A stretch of DNA of 64,000 bases from Serripes groenlandicus (GCA_031761405.1 JASEVX010000013.1:45935964-45999963); one strand, 5' to 3'. Counted from the stretch's first letter, positions 11,316 through 21,834 are shown. Translations and numbers: made by a program. The notes: a model not told the origin generated them from the sequence alone.

Positions 11316-11478
11316 AACACATTGTTGACCCTGCGTAAAGTATCGACCTGGATCAGCCTAAGCATGCCGCGCAGGTTATCCCGGACAGACACTTTACGTT
11401 AGCCTGCACGGACTACGCATGCTGATCTGGGTCGAAACATTACGCAGAGTCCACAGTGTTGGTTATTTCGTGGAACGA
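11316..11478. mobile_element. TGAGCCGTCCC-type MITE with internal deletion
   Basis: Both end regions are present (CTGCGTAAAGTATCGACC; ATTACGCAGAGTCCACAGTG). The middle segment with TTCCTGAAACAG is missing. Confidence 0.75.
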
Positions 11479-11479
11479 A

Positions 11480-12984
11480 TCATATAGAGTTCATTTAAAT
11501 TTGTACTAGAAAAAAACAAATTTAAATGTCTTGAACATATTACAATTGCGTTTGTTTAAAAACACTAAGTTATGACACATCTAAAATGAAATAAATATTC
11601 CGATGTGTTAAGTATTTGCAGTTTCTTTATTTTGACTCGCATTTCTTTTTTTGTGGTTTTATTTACGAAGACAAAACCGTCCCTATGAGACTGGCAGCAG
11701 ACTGTTATGTGTCAATATCGAGGTAAAAATCAAGTTGAATTCTCCTTTAAAATAGCAATTTTAACTTACTGGATGTTATTTTCATGTGATTTAAAATGTT
11801 CATTTGGTTCAAAACAAATGAAGAAAGAACAAACCGAGATAAAACTGGTTTTAATTTAGTTCGTCCTTGACAATTTTAAATGTGTCATTAAATTCCCTAA
11901 AGACATATTGCTTCCGATCTGCATATTGTTATGCATCATTGACACAAGGCTGCTCATCATAATATGATTTTAAAATATGAGTAGTTTGTTATTTTCATTA
12001 TAAAAAAGGAAGGATAGAATTACAATAAATTAACATGTTGTAGGGCTCAGTTTATGTTCGAAATTAAGTTTAAATTATACAACAATTTCAATGAAATTTA
12101 ACTGTTTAGCTGATATTCTATTTCGAAGGTTGTCTAATTTATAAATATTGAATTACATTTCAACATTTGTTAAAGTATAATATAATTAGGATGCCAAGCT
12201 AATATCATTTTGAGAAAAAGAGAAAACTCATGTCTTCAGCGATTTAACCCTTATCTCATTGTTTTAAAAGTAGATTGCTGAAAAGGTGTCCAATGTTGAC
12301 TTTAATAGGGGAAAGGTAAAATGACGTGCTATTGCATGCAAATCCTAAATTGTCGGTTTTGTGGTTTATTGATAAATAATAAAATTCAAATATTCTGACA
12401 AAACATCTTGAAAAGTGTATGTGGAATTCACAAATCTTATAATTATTCTTTAATGAAAGCACTGTATACATACTAAGACTAATGATTGGCAAGATTACTC
12501 ATTTCCATTACTGTTTATGATCAATAATAAGCTGGCTGTGTGTATGGTCAACCTACTGTGGAATGGAGATTGATCATAAACAATGAAAGGCTTCAATTAT
12601 CATTCACTTCGTTGACAAAACAATGCAAGTTATGATACATTTTCACTTGACCCCACCCCTGATGTTCCAATATGCCCCTCAGTTGATAACTGTTTATTCA
12701 ACTACTATAATGTTAGTGTTATGCATACCTGCAGTATTCAATTCCGGCGACATTGATGCGTTGCATCAACTTTCTCTTGTAATTATACTTAAAGAGAAAT
12801 TAACTGTGAAAGTAAAAGATGTTTCAATACGTTTTTCTTTTCATTTTTTGTAACACCATACAAACAAACTAGCGATAAAAACGCAATATTTAATATCTAC
12901 CACTAACAAATGTTTTTTTGTTTTGTTTTGTGTTGGCACAATGAAAGGCGACACGTATCTGGGACCAGCTTAAAGATTGATAGA
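11480..12984. other. No gene seen, about 1.5 kb
   Basis: Strongly AT-rich. Short open frames here (longest 76-78 codons) show no domain, no splice context and biased composition. A short inverted pair, TTTATGATCAATA / TTGATCATAAAC, lies near 12508-12583. Confidence 0.6.
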
Positions 12985-13278
12985 GGTCAACTATTCATAC
13001 TGACATGTGAGGGGTAAAGGTCAACTATTAATACTGAGGGGGAAAGGTCAACTATTAATACTGACATGTGAGAGGGAAAGGTCAACTATTCATACTGACA
13101 TGTGAGAGGGAAAGGTCAACTATTCATACTGACATGTGAGAGGGAAAGGTCAACTATTCATACTGACATGTGAGAGGGAAAGGTCAACTATTCATACTGA
13201 CATGTGAGGGGGAAAGCTCAACTATTCATACTGACATGTGAGAGGAAAAGGTCAACTATTCATACTGACATGTGAGAG
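12985..13278. repeat. 34-bp minisatellite, about 8 units
   Basis: Unit: GGTCAACTATTCATACTGAC followed by ATGTGAGAGGGAAA. The central units are almost identical and the edge units are shortened. Confidence 0.95.
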
Positions 13279-13415
13279 GATAAATATCGCTTTTAAAACA
13301 GACCAGGGCGAATTAGTTTTACTTCTAATTGAACCCGTCTATGTTAAAAGCTACGAGTTGGCATTTGTGAATAATGAAGGTTCAGATTAGCCTCTCCATC
13401 ATACATCTACACAAG

Positions 13416-13644
13416 TTAACCCTTTCCCTCATATAGGCGCTTTCGGACGCCTCTGCAGCAGACGGCTTTTTGAAAACATAGCGACAAAAGAAGAAATTGC
13501 TCAAAACGAGCAATTTCTCCTTTTGCCCAATGTTTTCCACTTTTTGTCATAGGTTATCCATTAAATTATAGAGATTTTCTATGTTTTGACAAAATATGTT
13601 CAAAGTCGTCTGCTGCAGAATTGTCGTATGAGGGAAAGGGTTAA
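13416..13644 (+). mobile_element. Family 1 MITE, full length
   Basis: TTAACCCTTTCCCTCATATA to the mirrored TATGAGGGAAAGGGTTAA. The clean central palindrome AAATTGCTCAAAACGAGCAA, then TTT, is intact. This is a good reference copy. Confidence 0.95.
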
Positions 13645-13757
13645 GAGAAGCTTCCAATAATCGTATATCTTATGTTTGTCATAATGTGAACGAGCTGACT
13701 TTGACCTACACTGTTCACAAAAAGCCAACTTGTCTATTTTTCAATGGATGAATAAGC

Positions 13758-13993
13758 TTAACACTTTACCACGTACAACACTTCTGCAGCAGACGACTTT
13801 AAAAACATACCCGAAATCGTTTGGAAACTCCCTTTAAACGAAAGTACAATAATTGAATTGAGTTGTTGAAAACATGGTGACAAAAGGAGAAATTGCTCGT
13901 TTTGAACAATTTCTTCTTGTGTCACTATGTTTTCTAAAAAAAGCCGTCTGCTGCGGAGACGTCAGAAAATGTCTATATGAGGGAAAGGGTTAA
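13758..13993 (-). mobile_element. Family 1 MITE, full length
   Basis: The left end is mutated (TTAACACTTTACC) and the right end is perfect (GGGAAAGGGTTAA). GCAGCAGACGACTTT and GCCGTCTGCTGC arms are visible. Confidence 0.9.
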
Positions 13994-14077
13994 ATCCCCT
14001 TTTCTTTTCGTTTGGATTTAAAAGTATTAGGCGAAGACGTTAATCTGACGTTTGTTTACAATTGAACCCGTATTGTT

Positions 14078-14336
14078 CGAGCTTTAATTTATCATCCCGC
14101 GTGTTCTGAAGTTAGGTGAATTGCGAAGAAGTTTACATCACGTTCCGTAATTAAGCGAAAGCCTTCGGAATGTGGCGAACTATCACGGTGACTGCCGATT
14201 CGTTCGAGACCTTATTTATTTCCCGCATGTTCTGAAGTTAGGCGAATATCAACGTAATGTTTGCTAAGAAGTTAACATAGGTTGTTTCCGCACGTTCCGT
14301 AATTAGGCGAAAGCCTTTGGAATGTGGCGAACTATC
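14078..14336. repeat. Direct duplication, two units of about 130 bp
   Basis: GTTCTGAAGTTAGG, CACGTTCCGTAATTA and GAATGTGGCGAACTATCA occur in the same order in both halves. The unit is unrelated to the other families here. Confidence 0.8.
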
Positions 14337-14439
14337 ATGCCTTGTCTATTCCTCTGAAAGGGTTTGATCAAATTATTCTTACAGAGCTAGTTCTCATTCC
14401 CTCACAGTAACGCCTTTCAATCCAGATTATAATCCAGAT

Positions 14440-14645
14440 GGCTCAATGTCGGGGATTTCTAACCGGGCGTCTCGGGTTCGATCCCCAGTCGCGGCGGTCA
14501 TAGTGGAGTGCCCTTGGGCAAGGCATAATATTTCCTTTGTAAGTACTGGTTTGGTTACTCTGGGGTCATGCATAAGTGAGCTGTCGACGTGATATAGCTG
14601 ATATAATATTAAAAAAGTGTAAAACGCCGTTTAAAAAAAAGTAAA
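14440..14645 (+). mobile_element. tRNA-Ser-headed SINE
   Basis: Head: GTCGGGGATTTCTAACCGGG, then GGGTTCGATCCCCAGTCGCG (B box). Body: GTGGAGTGCCCTTGGGCAAG. Tail: GTAAAACGCCGTTT then an A-run. The first 15-20 bases of the head are degraded. Confidence 0.85.
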
Positions 14646-14988
14646 ACAAATCGATCCAGATCTATTGGAAAGTAATATAAAAAATAATGTGTTTATTAGA
14701 GACTGGGTACAGAATTGTATTATTGTTTAGGCAACTTTCCTGAAAACTGACTTCGCGCTGACAAAACGAAAATGGTTTTCACGTCTATTGGTAAAAAGTA
14801 TGTATTGTGAACCCAGCCCTCGTCATGGATAAATATCTTTATGCGATCTGATATGAAGATCAATATCATATAAAATTCAATCGATTATAGCCGATATAAT
14901 TGATTTGTTATCGAATACTCTTATAATGATGACCTATACACTGCGATGATTTGACGATTATAAAGATTATAATAGAGTATTGAATTAT

Positions 14989-15085
14989 TATATCTTATGA
15001 ATAGAGTATTGAATTATTATATCTTATAAATAGAGTATTGAATTATTATATCTTATAAATAGAGTATTGAATTATTATAATTTCG
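14989..15085. repeat. 28-bp minisatellite, about 3.5 units
   Basis: AATAGAGTATTGAATTATTA followed by TATCTTAT, nearly identical copies. Confidence 0.9.
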
Positions 15086-15125
15086 TTGAATAAGTTTATC
15101 ACAATAATTGTATTGTCCCGATTAT

Positions 15126-15420
15126 TTGACACGTTAAAGCTCGATACGGAACTCTGTTTATCGATTTTTGGGTATTGATTGATTGATTGTGGTTTAACTT
15201 CGTTTTCAGCTTGTTTTAAACGTCAGAGCTTGATACGGAACTTAGTATATCGATTTTTGGGTATTGACTGATTGACTGATTGATTGATTGATTGATTGTG
15301 GTTTAACGCCGTTTTCAGCTTGTTTTAAGCGTCAGAGCTTGATATGGAACTATGTATATCGATGTTTTTGGTATTGATTGATTGATTGCTTGATTGATTA
15401 AGTGATTGATTGGGGTTTAA
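15126..15420. repeat. Tandem copies of a SINE tail plus flank, about 115 bp
   Basis: Three copies of AGCTTGATACGGAACT, ATCGATTTTTGGGTATTGA, the (GATT)n tract and GTGGTTTAACGCCGTTTTCA. The last copy runs straight into the body of a SINE, so the unit is a SINE 3' tail on the - strand plus neighbouring DNA. Confidence 0.8.
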
Positions 15421-15660
15421 CGTCGTTTTTAAATATATTTAGTCAAGCACGGTGGCCAGTTCACCTTGTCATGTCTTTCCTAGGTTACTCACACCAGTAC
15501 TCCACATTACATAGATCCCAAGCAACTGACTGCATTTCCACACAGAGTGTTATCCCATTGGTGGAAAACGAATGACGCTTGTCACAGTGACATCTGTCAA
15601 ATGTTGGAAAGATTGTTTTCCAATTGTTTTGGAGTAAGACGGGTTTATACCAAGTCAGTC
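15403..15660 (-). mobile_element. tRNA-Asp-type SINE, head missing
   Basis: Tail GGGGTTTAACGTCGTTTTTA, body TCACACCAGTACTCCACATT and ACGAATGACGCTTGTCAC. It is lost before the tRNA head. Confidence 0.8.
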
Positions 15661-15686
15661 AATTATAATCTCCATTAATCCCCCCG

Positions 15687-16042
15687 TTTCCCACAAAAAG
15701 ACGTAATCCGAATCCTCTGCAGCAGAAGAGATTTGAAATTATTGTGGCTAAAGGAGAATTTGCCACAGGAGATATTAGCGATTATAACTGATTGTCTACA
15801 TTTGTATGTACAAAGCTGTCTTCTCCAAAGCCAGTTTTCAGAGAACCTTATCCAGCTCTACCCTGCCATGTCAAACAATATTGACACTATATATTCTAAT
15901 GACACGTATAATGACACGTAAGTATTCATTTTCCAAACAATATGACATTGTAAGCACAATGTTTTCAACTCCCTTCAACATTTTTTAAAACTTTAATATA
16001 AAGACGTGTTCCATAGTTTTGTCAAGATGTTTCCAACGTCGT
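15687..16042 (+). mobile_element. Family 1 MITE, diverged and lengthened
   Basis: Left end CCGTTTCCCACAAAAAGACG, then CTCTGCAGCAGAAGAG. The inner part is expanded by unrelated sequence. The right part (AAGATGTTTCCAACGTCGTC, TGCGGTACGTGG) passes into the 21-bp array. It is the likely source of the array unit. Confidence 0.65.
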
Positions 16043-16903
16043 CTGCGGTACGTGGCAACATGTCTGCGGTACGTGGGAACATGTCTGCGGTACGTGGGAA
16101 CATGTCTGCGGTACGTGGGAACATGTCTGCGGTACGTGGGAACATGTCTGCGGTACGTGGGAACATGTCTGCGGTACGTGGGAACATGTCTGCGGTACGT
16201 GGGAACATGTCTGCGGTACGTGGGAACATGTCTGCGGTACGTGGGAACATGTCTGCGGTACGTGGGAACATGTCTGCGGTACGTGGGAACATGTCTGCGG
16301 TACGTGGGAACATGTCTGCGGTACGTGGGAACATGTCTGCGGTACGTGGGAACATGTCTGCGGTACGTGGGAACATGTCTGCGGTACGTGGGAACATGTC
16401 TGCGGTACGTGGGAACATGTCTGCGGTACGTGGGAACATGTCTGCGGTACGTGGGAACATGTCTGCGGTACGTGGGAACATGTCTGCGGTACGTGGGAAC
16501 ATGTCTGCGGTACGTGGGAACATGTCTGCGGTACGTGGGAACATGTCTGCGGTACGTGGGAACATGTCTGCGGTACGTGGGAACATGTCTGCGGTACGTG
16601 GGAACATGTCTGCGGTACGTGGGAACATGTCTGCGGTACGTGGGAACATGTCTGCGGTACGTGGGAACATGTCTGCGGTACGTGGGAACATGTCTGCGGT
16701 ACGTGGGAACATGTCTGCGGTACGTGGGAACATGTCTGCGGTACGTGGGAACATGTCTGCGGTACGTGGGAACATGTCTGCGGTACGTGGGAACATGTCT
16801 GCGGTACGTGGGAACATGTCTGCGGTACGTGGGAACATGTCTGCGGTACGTGGGAACATGTCTGCGGTACGTGGGAACATGTCTGCGGTACGTGGCAACA
16901 TGT
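16040..16903. repeat. 21-bp array, about 41 near-identical units
   Basis: The unit is ATGTCTGCGGTACGTGGGAA followed by C. I see no variation in the inner units; both outermost units share the variant GGCAAC in place of GGGAAC. Since 21 is divisible by 3, three frames stay open (heptapeptide MSAVRGN on +, MFPRTAD on -). Sequence uniformity and frame-independence argue against coding. The unit matches the MITE right end GTCGTCTGC..GTATGTGGGAAA. Confidence 0.97.
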
Positions 16904-16924
16904 TATTTGCTCGAGGACGAGGAG

Positions 16925-17150
16925 GAATCCGCTGTGGTCGAGTGGTTAGCGTCGGGGATTTCGAAACCGGGTGTCCCGGGTTCGATCCCCAGTCGCGGCA
17001 ATTCGGTCATGGTGGAGTGCTCTTGGGCAAGGCACATTTTCTAGCCTAGTACTGGTTTGTTCACCCAGGGATCATGGATAATTAAATTTAAATGCGCGCT
17101 AAATGACCTTAGCTGTCGATGCGCCGTAAAACAATATACATTCATTCATT
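16925..17150 (+). mobile_element. tRNA-Ser(CGA)-headed SINE
   Basis: Head: GCTGTGGTCGAGTGGTTAGC, loop ATTTCGAAACC (anticodon CGA, serine-like), variable arm, and B box GGGTTCGATCCCCAGTCGCG. Body: GTGGAGTGCTCTTGGGCAAG. It ends in GCCGTAAAAC and (CATT)n. It is one of the best-preserved heads in the window. Confidence 0.9.
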
Positions 17151-17812
17151 CATTCGAGGACGAGGAATACAGCATTCGGCCTACTGTAATACTGTGAAAT
17201 TTACTATGTTTGTAGTGGAATAGGCATAAACTTAATTGAATGTTTGTGCAAACAGTAAAGAAACCGCAAATTTACTGTTTGTAGTGGAATAGGCATAATA
17301 ACAGGACTGTATTCTCACCTTTCCCTTACCTCTCTTTACCGCTCGTTATCCCACCGCACTAAGGGTAAATAGTAAAATCAAAATGTGGGACAATCGAGAA
17401 GACACCATCTAAATATAGGTAGACGCGCTGTATTCGTCAATTGGATTATACAGAGAGTCTGTTTAATACGAGCATCCACGAATGTACATTGTTACATAGA
17501 TAATATGTATTATATTGTTTCCTTTACTTCTGGTAAAGCGTTTCTAGTCATGTGACTCTTCTCGCACTATTCCCAATGTTTTCAAAACGTTTTAACCTAA
17601 CCTAAATATATATTGATTTCAAAAGTCTATTTAAAAAAAAAATAAAAAAAAAAAAAAAATTGTACAACCTAGTCTGTCACACGTTAAAACCTTACATAAA
17701 AGATTTAACATCATAAATATTTTTTTCAAATCCTTAGATAAAGAAAAAATACATTCTACATATTCCATCGGAACTTCTCGGAAAAGGCTTTCTTGTATAC
17801 AACCTTATATTA
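17151..17812. other. No gene seen; short direct repeat
   Basis: GTTTGTAGTGGAATAGGCAT occurs twice (about 17208 and 17278). An A-rich low-complexity tract lies at 17632-17660. Nothing else recognised. Confidence 0.6.
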
Positions 17813-18370
17813 TGTAAAATATTAATATGTGTATTGGCTACAAATATGTTATATTTAATGCTGAATAGAATAAAGAAGATATGTATGTTTACCCGGCCGG
17901 GTAGCTCAATTGGTAGCGCATCTGACTCGTGATCTGGAGGTCACGGGTTCGATACCCGGTTGCGGCGACATTCTTTCGGGCGATGTTTTCCATTGCCTCT
18001 CACCTCTGATCTATGTGAGAAAGTAGTCAGTGGCTTCGAAAGAATGTTGTGTAAGTACTGGTGTGGGAAAGCCAGGAAAACATGGGTAGGTGCACTGACC
18101 GCCGTGATATGACCAAAGCTGTTGAAAGCGGCGTTAAACTCCAAACAAACAAACAAACAAACAAATATGTATGTTTACTTATTTTTAGCAAGGGGCTCAT
18201 TAGAGTCCATGGATCCGATATCGACTTTCTAAGCCACGCCCATCGTCATGCATCACAAACAAACCAACAATTTATCGTTAAAAACTACCCGGTTCTCATG
18301 CATCACATGGCCTTTATTTGTGATGCAGAAACCGCGTTCGGCAATCGAGTGTGCCGGACAGAACATATCG
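17813..18370 (+). mobile_element. Interspersed element, copy 1, split by a SINE
   Basis: About 270 bp of element sequence, from ATTATGTAAAATATTAATAT to GACAGAACATATCGA, is repeated in inverted orientation at 26690-26964. Here it is interrupted at 17893-18164. It contains a palindromic stretch around TGCATCACAAA..TTTGTGATGCA. No coding potential. The class is unknown. Confidence 0.8.
17893..18164 (+). mobile_element. tRNA-Thr-like-headed SINE, with TSD
   Basis: Head GGCCGGGTAGCTCAATTGGT, anticodon loop CTCGTGA (CGT), B box GGGTTCGATACCCGG. Body with AGTACTGGTGTGGGAAAGCC. Tail GTTGAAAGCGGCGTTAAACT and (CAAA)n. The 14-bp target-site duplication ATATGTATGTTTAC lies at 17879-17892 and 18165-18178. 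This is a recent, intact insertion. Confidence 0.92.
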
Positions 18371-19140
18371 ATTGTTTTGATTGGCTAAACGACTGCTAAT
18401 TTGCTCATCGGATCTATGAAATTTGCTCTCGTAGGTGAATTCCGAAGACTCTCATCGAAATCTAGACTGCAATCAGTCCCTATTGTTAAAGTCTCATTAC
18501 AATATCGGCAATAAATTACTTCAAATATATTTGTCTACAGTAGCTCTCACTTAATATTATGTCAGTGAAAGCACATGCATCCGGGGAATGTTTTTAAAAC
18601 ATTAAATATATTGGTTCCAGGTACATGGTATAAACATCCCTACCATATCGTACCGCCAATAAGTCCGTCACTAGCAAAACAAAATGCGATAACTTTGTGG
18701 TATGTCAACCGGAAAATGAATTTGATTTTACATTTCTTGCGCAATAGAAAAAACTCTAAAAACATGTGCTATTGAAATATAGGAATTATGGAATTGAAAA
18801 TGAAAAATATATTTTCTACGACGTCAACAAACGAAGTCATGGAACAACGATGAATGGTATAAATATATTTTATTGAAGTGAACCGATTGATGTCCGAGGT
18901 CAAATAAACTTTACAATAAAGGTATTCTTAGAGAGAGAAATAACTAAAACTTTCACTTAAAATATCCTTCTCGCAGATGCTTCGATGTCACCATAACATT
19001 TATTTTCCACATGCAGATGTATTTGACGCATATGCATGCAGGTGACTTTCAAAAACATTGTGACACTATGTGAATTTGACAATAATTAGAAACATTCGTT
19101 GTGTCACAATCTGTTGAAATCTATCCAATAATAATGTACC
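18371..19140. other. No gene; weak MITE scrap
   Basis: AT-rich sequence. 18990-19115 resembles a decayed family 1 MITE (GCATGCAGGTGACTTTCAAA, AACATTGTGACAC). Nothing else identified. Confidence 0.5.
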
Positions 19141-19506
19141 TCCTCGGTTGTGTAGTGGCAGAGCGTCCGCCTCGGGTGATGGAGGTCGAGGGTCGATCCC
19201 TGGCCGGGTCATACCAAACACTTTAGCATTGGTTCTAATGTCAGCCCTCCTTGGCGCTCAGAGTTGCGGGGTTGGCTGGGTTCATGATACATGGACCAGA
19301 AGTACTGGTAACTTACTCAGGAAACGCCGTGATATAACTGAAACATTGTTGAAAGCGGCGTAAAACACCAAACAATCAATCAATAAATCCAATTGTTATG
19401 TACTTACTTTAAGCTACATATAACTGAAACATTGTTGAAAGCGGCGTAAAACACCAAACAATCAATCAATAAATCCAATTGTTATGTACTTGCTTTAAGC
19501 TACATA
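19141..19506 (+). mobile_element. tRNA-Pro-headed SINE with duplicated tail
   Basis: Head CCTCGGTTGTGTAGTGGCAG, GTCCGCCTCGGGTGATGGAG (anticodon CGG) and B-box region GGGTCGATCCCTGG, with one base lost from GGTTCGA. The tail plus about 40 bp of flank (ATAACTGAAACATTGTTGAA through GCTACATAT) is present twice in direct order, about 19334-19420 and 19421-19506. Confidence 0.88.
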
Positions 19507-19769
19507 TGAGCCGTCCCGCGAGAAAACCAACATTGTGGACTCTGCGTAAAGTATCGATCCATATCAGCCTGAGCATGCCGCACAGGCTTACCCGGATAGA
19601 CACCTTTCGCCTCCTGTAGATTTTCCGTTTCAGGGACCATTACTCTATACCTCTATACCACTGAGACGGAATATGTCGGCCCCGATCAGACTGCGCGGAC
19701 TGCGCAGGATGATTTGGGTCGATATATTACGCAGATGCCATAATGTTGGTTTTCTTGTGGAACGACTCA
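19507..19769. mobile_element. TGAGCCGTCCC-ended MITE, complete
   Basis: 263 bp. Left end TGAGCCGTCCCGCGAGAAAA, right end TTTTCTTGTGGAACGACTCA, inverted over about 28 bp. TA lies on each side. The interior is itself largely self-complementary (GATCAGCCTGAGCATGCC, GCGCGGACTGCGCAGGATGA). It has no open frame of note. Confidence 0.9.
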
Positions 19770-19859
19770 TATGTATCATCGATGTGAACCAATATTACTT
19801 AGCACGAATCATAACCGAAAGTCAACACGTTTCCTAGGGAGCAGCAAAGTATTATCAAA

Positions 19860-19938
19860 AGAGTGGCGAAGTTCCAATGTCGTGAATCAGCTGTAACAAT
19901 TAACCGTTAAGTTAGACGTGTTATATACACACTACTTA
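19860..19938 (+). repeat. Direct repeat, copy carrying an insertion
   Basis: GAGTGGCGAAGTTCCAATGT, CGTGAATCAGCT and CACTACTTA recur at 20752-20836. In this copy the Harbinger-like element follows CACTACTTA; in the other copy CACTACTTACAAA is uninterrupted. Confidence 0.85.
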
Positions 19939-20656
19939 TGGCCCTGTCACACTATTGCGTATGAGAGAAACGTCTTAGTTGCGTATGAAAATCCATGAAT
20001 TAATTTTCATACGCACAAAATGCCCTTAAAGATACATAATTGTTTGTATACCTATGAGTAGAGTGTGAGTAGCGTATCGCCAGCGTATGTCCAGCGTATT
20101 ACCAGCGTAGTCTGCGTATGGCTAGCGAAGGAGTAGCGTATGAACTACACATGTCTAGCGTTCCGCTATCACGTGACAAAGTGCCCATATAAGTCCACGA
20201 AGAACTGTACAATATCTAGAAATGGGATCCTGTATATACACTTTATCAAAACGCTGGCAATACGCAGGGAATACGCTTGCCAAGCACTAATCATACGCTA
20301 GTTGTACGTTACTCAATCGCCAGGCACACGCCAAGATGTCTATATACGTTGCAGATACGTCCGACATTCGTTAGAAGTACGTTACTCATGCGCCATCAAT
20401 ACGCTAGCTGTACGGTACACCTTCATGCCAGCGTATGTCAGCGTATGACCAGCGTAGTCGACCTATAAGTAACGTACCTCTAGCGTAAGGCGTTTAGGCA
20501 TGCTTAAACAAAATCTGCCTCGCCGTATGCCACCGTGCTTGAAACGTATAAAACCTATGCCTAACGTACGTACCCCTAGCGTATGCCAGCGTATACCAGT
20601 GTATTTTTCATACGCTGGCATTCGCTAGTACGATACGCAATAGTGTGACAGGGCCA
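19939..20656. mobile_element. PIF/Harbinger-like MITE, 718 bp
   Basis: Perfect terminal inverted repeats of about 24 bp beginning TGGCCCTGTCACACTATTGC, flanked by TTA on both sides (19936-19938, 20657-20659). A 3-bp TTA/TAA duplication is typical of PIF/Harbinger. The interior is a thicket of short inverted motifs (AGCGTATG / CATACGCT, ACGCTAGTTGTACG) and has no transposase frame, so the element is non-autonomous. Confidence 0.88.
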
Positions 20657-20689
20657 TTACAAATGTAACTCTGAATAATAGCATGGCTG

Positions 20690-20836
20690 TCTTCCCTGAC
20701 GCTCAGGATTGCGGGGTAAGCATTATTATTGACTGGCTGGTGTCAGAACAAACGAGTGGCAAAGTTCCAATATCGTGAATCAGCTCGAACAATTAACCGT
20801 GTTATGCACACGATAATGCACGTAACACTACTTACA
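20690..20836 (+). mobile_element. tRNA-Pro SINE fragment and empty-site repeat
   Basis: GACGCTCAGGATTGCGGGGT and GACTGGCTGGTGTCAG are SINE body. From 20752 it is the second copy of the repeat seen at 19860, uninterrupted at the Harbinger insertion point. Confidence 0.75.
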
Positions 20837-21055
20837 AAATTAATGTACCTATGACTAATGTCCTCATGAAAATACATGTCTCAATGAAAAGAAGGTCGTA
20901 GAAAGACTGGGCCTTGTCTAGTCCTCTGAAAGGGTTTAAACAAATTATACTTACAGAGCTAGTTCTCATTCCCTCACAATAACGCCTATTGCATTTAAAG
21001 TGTATACTTTCATTTATCCAGATTGATCATTGATTTATCCAGATCTATTGGTTAA
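20837..21055. other. No gene seen
   Basis: Contains CTAGTCCTCTGAAAGGGTTT, ACAGAGCTAGTTCTCATTCC and CTCACA, which also occur at 14344-14406; a short dispersed repeat, otherwise unremarkable. Confidence 0.5.
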
Positions 21056-21057
21056 AT

Positions 21058-21230
21058 GATTTATTTATTTGGGGTTTAACGCCGTTTTTAGATGAAATTC
21101 AGTCATTTTACGGCGACCAGTTCACATACCCAAGAGTTTCTTAGCGACCGTCTCTGTGGTGTAGTTGTTAGAGCTGGGATCAGGGTTCGATCCGCGGTCA
21201 GCTCGCTATTTAAAAACAGAAATTCTAGTA
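21058..21230 (-). mobile_element. SINE tail fragment and adjacent tRNA-like head
   Basis: GGGGTTTAACGCCGTTTTTA to CGACCAGTTCACATACCC is a - strand Asp-type SINE tail. After it, on the + strand, GTCTCTGTGGTGTAGTTGTT, AGAGCT and GGGTTCGATCCGCGGTC form a separate short tRNA-like head without a body. Confidence 0.65.
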
Positions 21231-21302
21231 TATATAGAAACGGGCTTTAACTTCCTCGTCAGCCGGATTTGACCTGTGTTTGCATTTTGGTCCGATACGC
21301 CG

Positions 21303-21505
21303 AGCCCCGGTAGCTCAGTCGGTAGCGACGCGGGCTGTCAATCCAGGGGTTGTGAGTTCGAAACCCGGCTCGGCCAACTTTCTTTCCGACGATTGACAAA
21401 AGTCAATGCGACATGCGTCATTCGTCTTCCACCAATGGGCTAAGTCTATGTGGAAAAGCAGCCAGTTACTTGGGAAGATTGTTGTGTGGAGTACTGGTAT
21501 GAGGG
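21303..21505 (+). mobile_element. tRNA-Asp-headed SINE, 3' replaced by a MITE end
   Basis: Head AGCCCCGGTAGCTCAGTCGG (A box), loop CTGTCAA (anticodon GTC), GTGAGTTCGAAACCCGGCTC (B box). Body TCATTCGTCTTCCACCAATG and GAGTACTGGTATG. The usual tail is missing; instead GAGGGAAAGGGTT, a family 1 MITE terminus, follows. Confidence 0.88.
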
Positions 21506-21834
21506 AAAGGGTTGAAATTAAAGCTTTATTATTGAATAGAGAAAACATTGTTGCAAAAGGGAAAACATGAGCATTATGTCACCATTTTTTTTAAAGGTTT
21601 TCTGTCACAGATGCGTCGAATGCTTCTTCGGGAAGTGAAATAGATAAATGTAAAAAAAAAAAAAAGGAAAATACAAACCGTATTTATAAATCAGAGTGGA
21701 GACAATGAAAACAAACTTACTATCTCTGTGTTTGATAATCGAGAGTGTTTCTATACGAATTTAAAGTGTAGACATAGCGTTGGTGTATTTGCTTCTGGCA
21801 TAATTACCCCTTAACAAATAATAAGTGTGTCAGT
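21506..21834. other. No gene; MITE-like remnants
   Basis: 21535-21575 looks like decayed family 1 core. The rest is AT-rich with an A-run at 21652-21665. Confidence 0.5.

Noticed and set aside
12256..12853. Short frames of 76-78 codons
   Set aside because: AT-rich chance frames without homology that I can see or splice context.
15993..17049. Three long frames (302-347 codons) of heptapeptide repeats
   Set aside because: All frames of a near-identical 21-bp array stay open; there is no codon-level signal, and they run from a MITE into a SINE.
21303..21377. Genuine tRNA-Asp gene (also similar heads at 16925, 17893, 22163, 28350, 35523, 50535)
   Set aside because: Each head is followed by a conserved non-tRNA body and tail shared among copies, so they are SINEs; stems contain mismatches.
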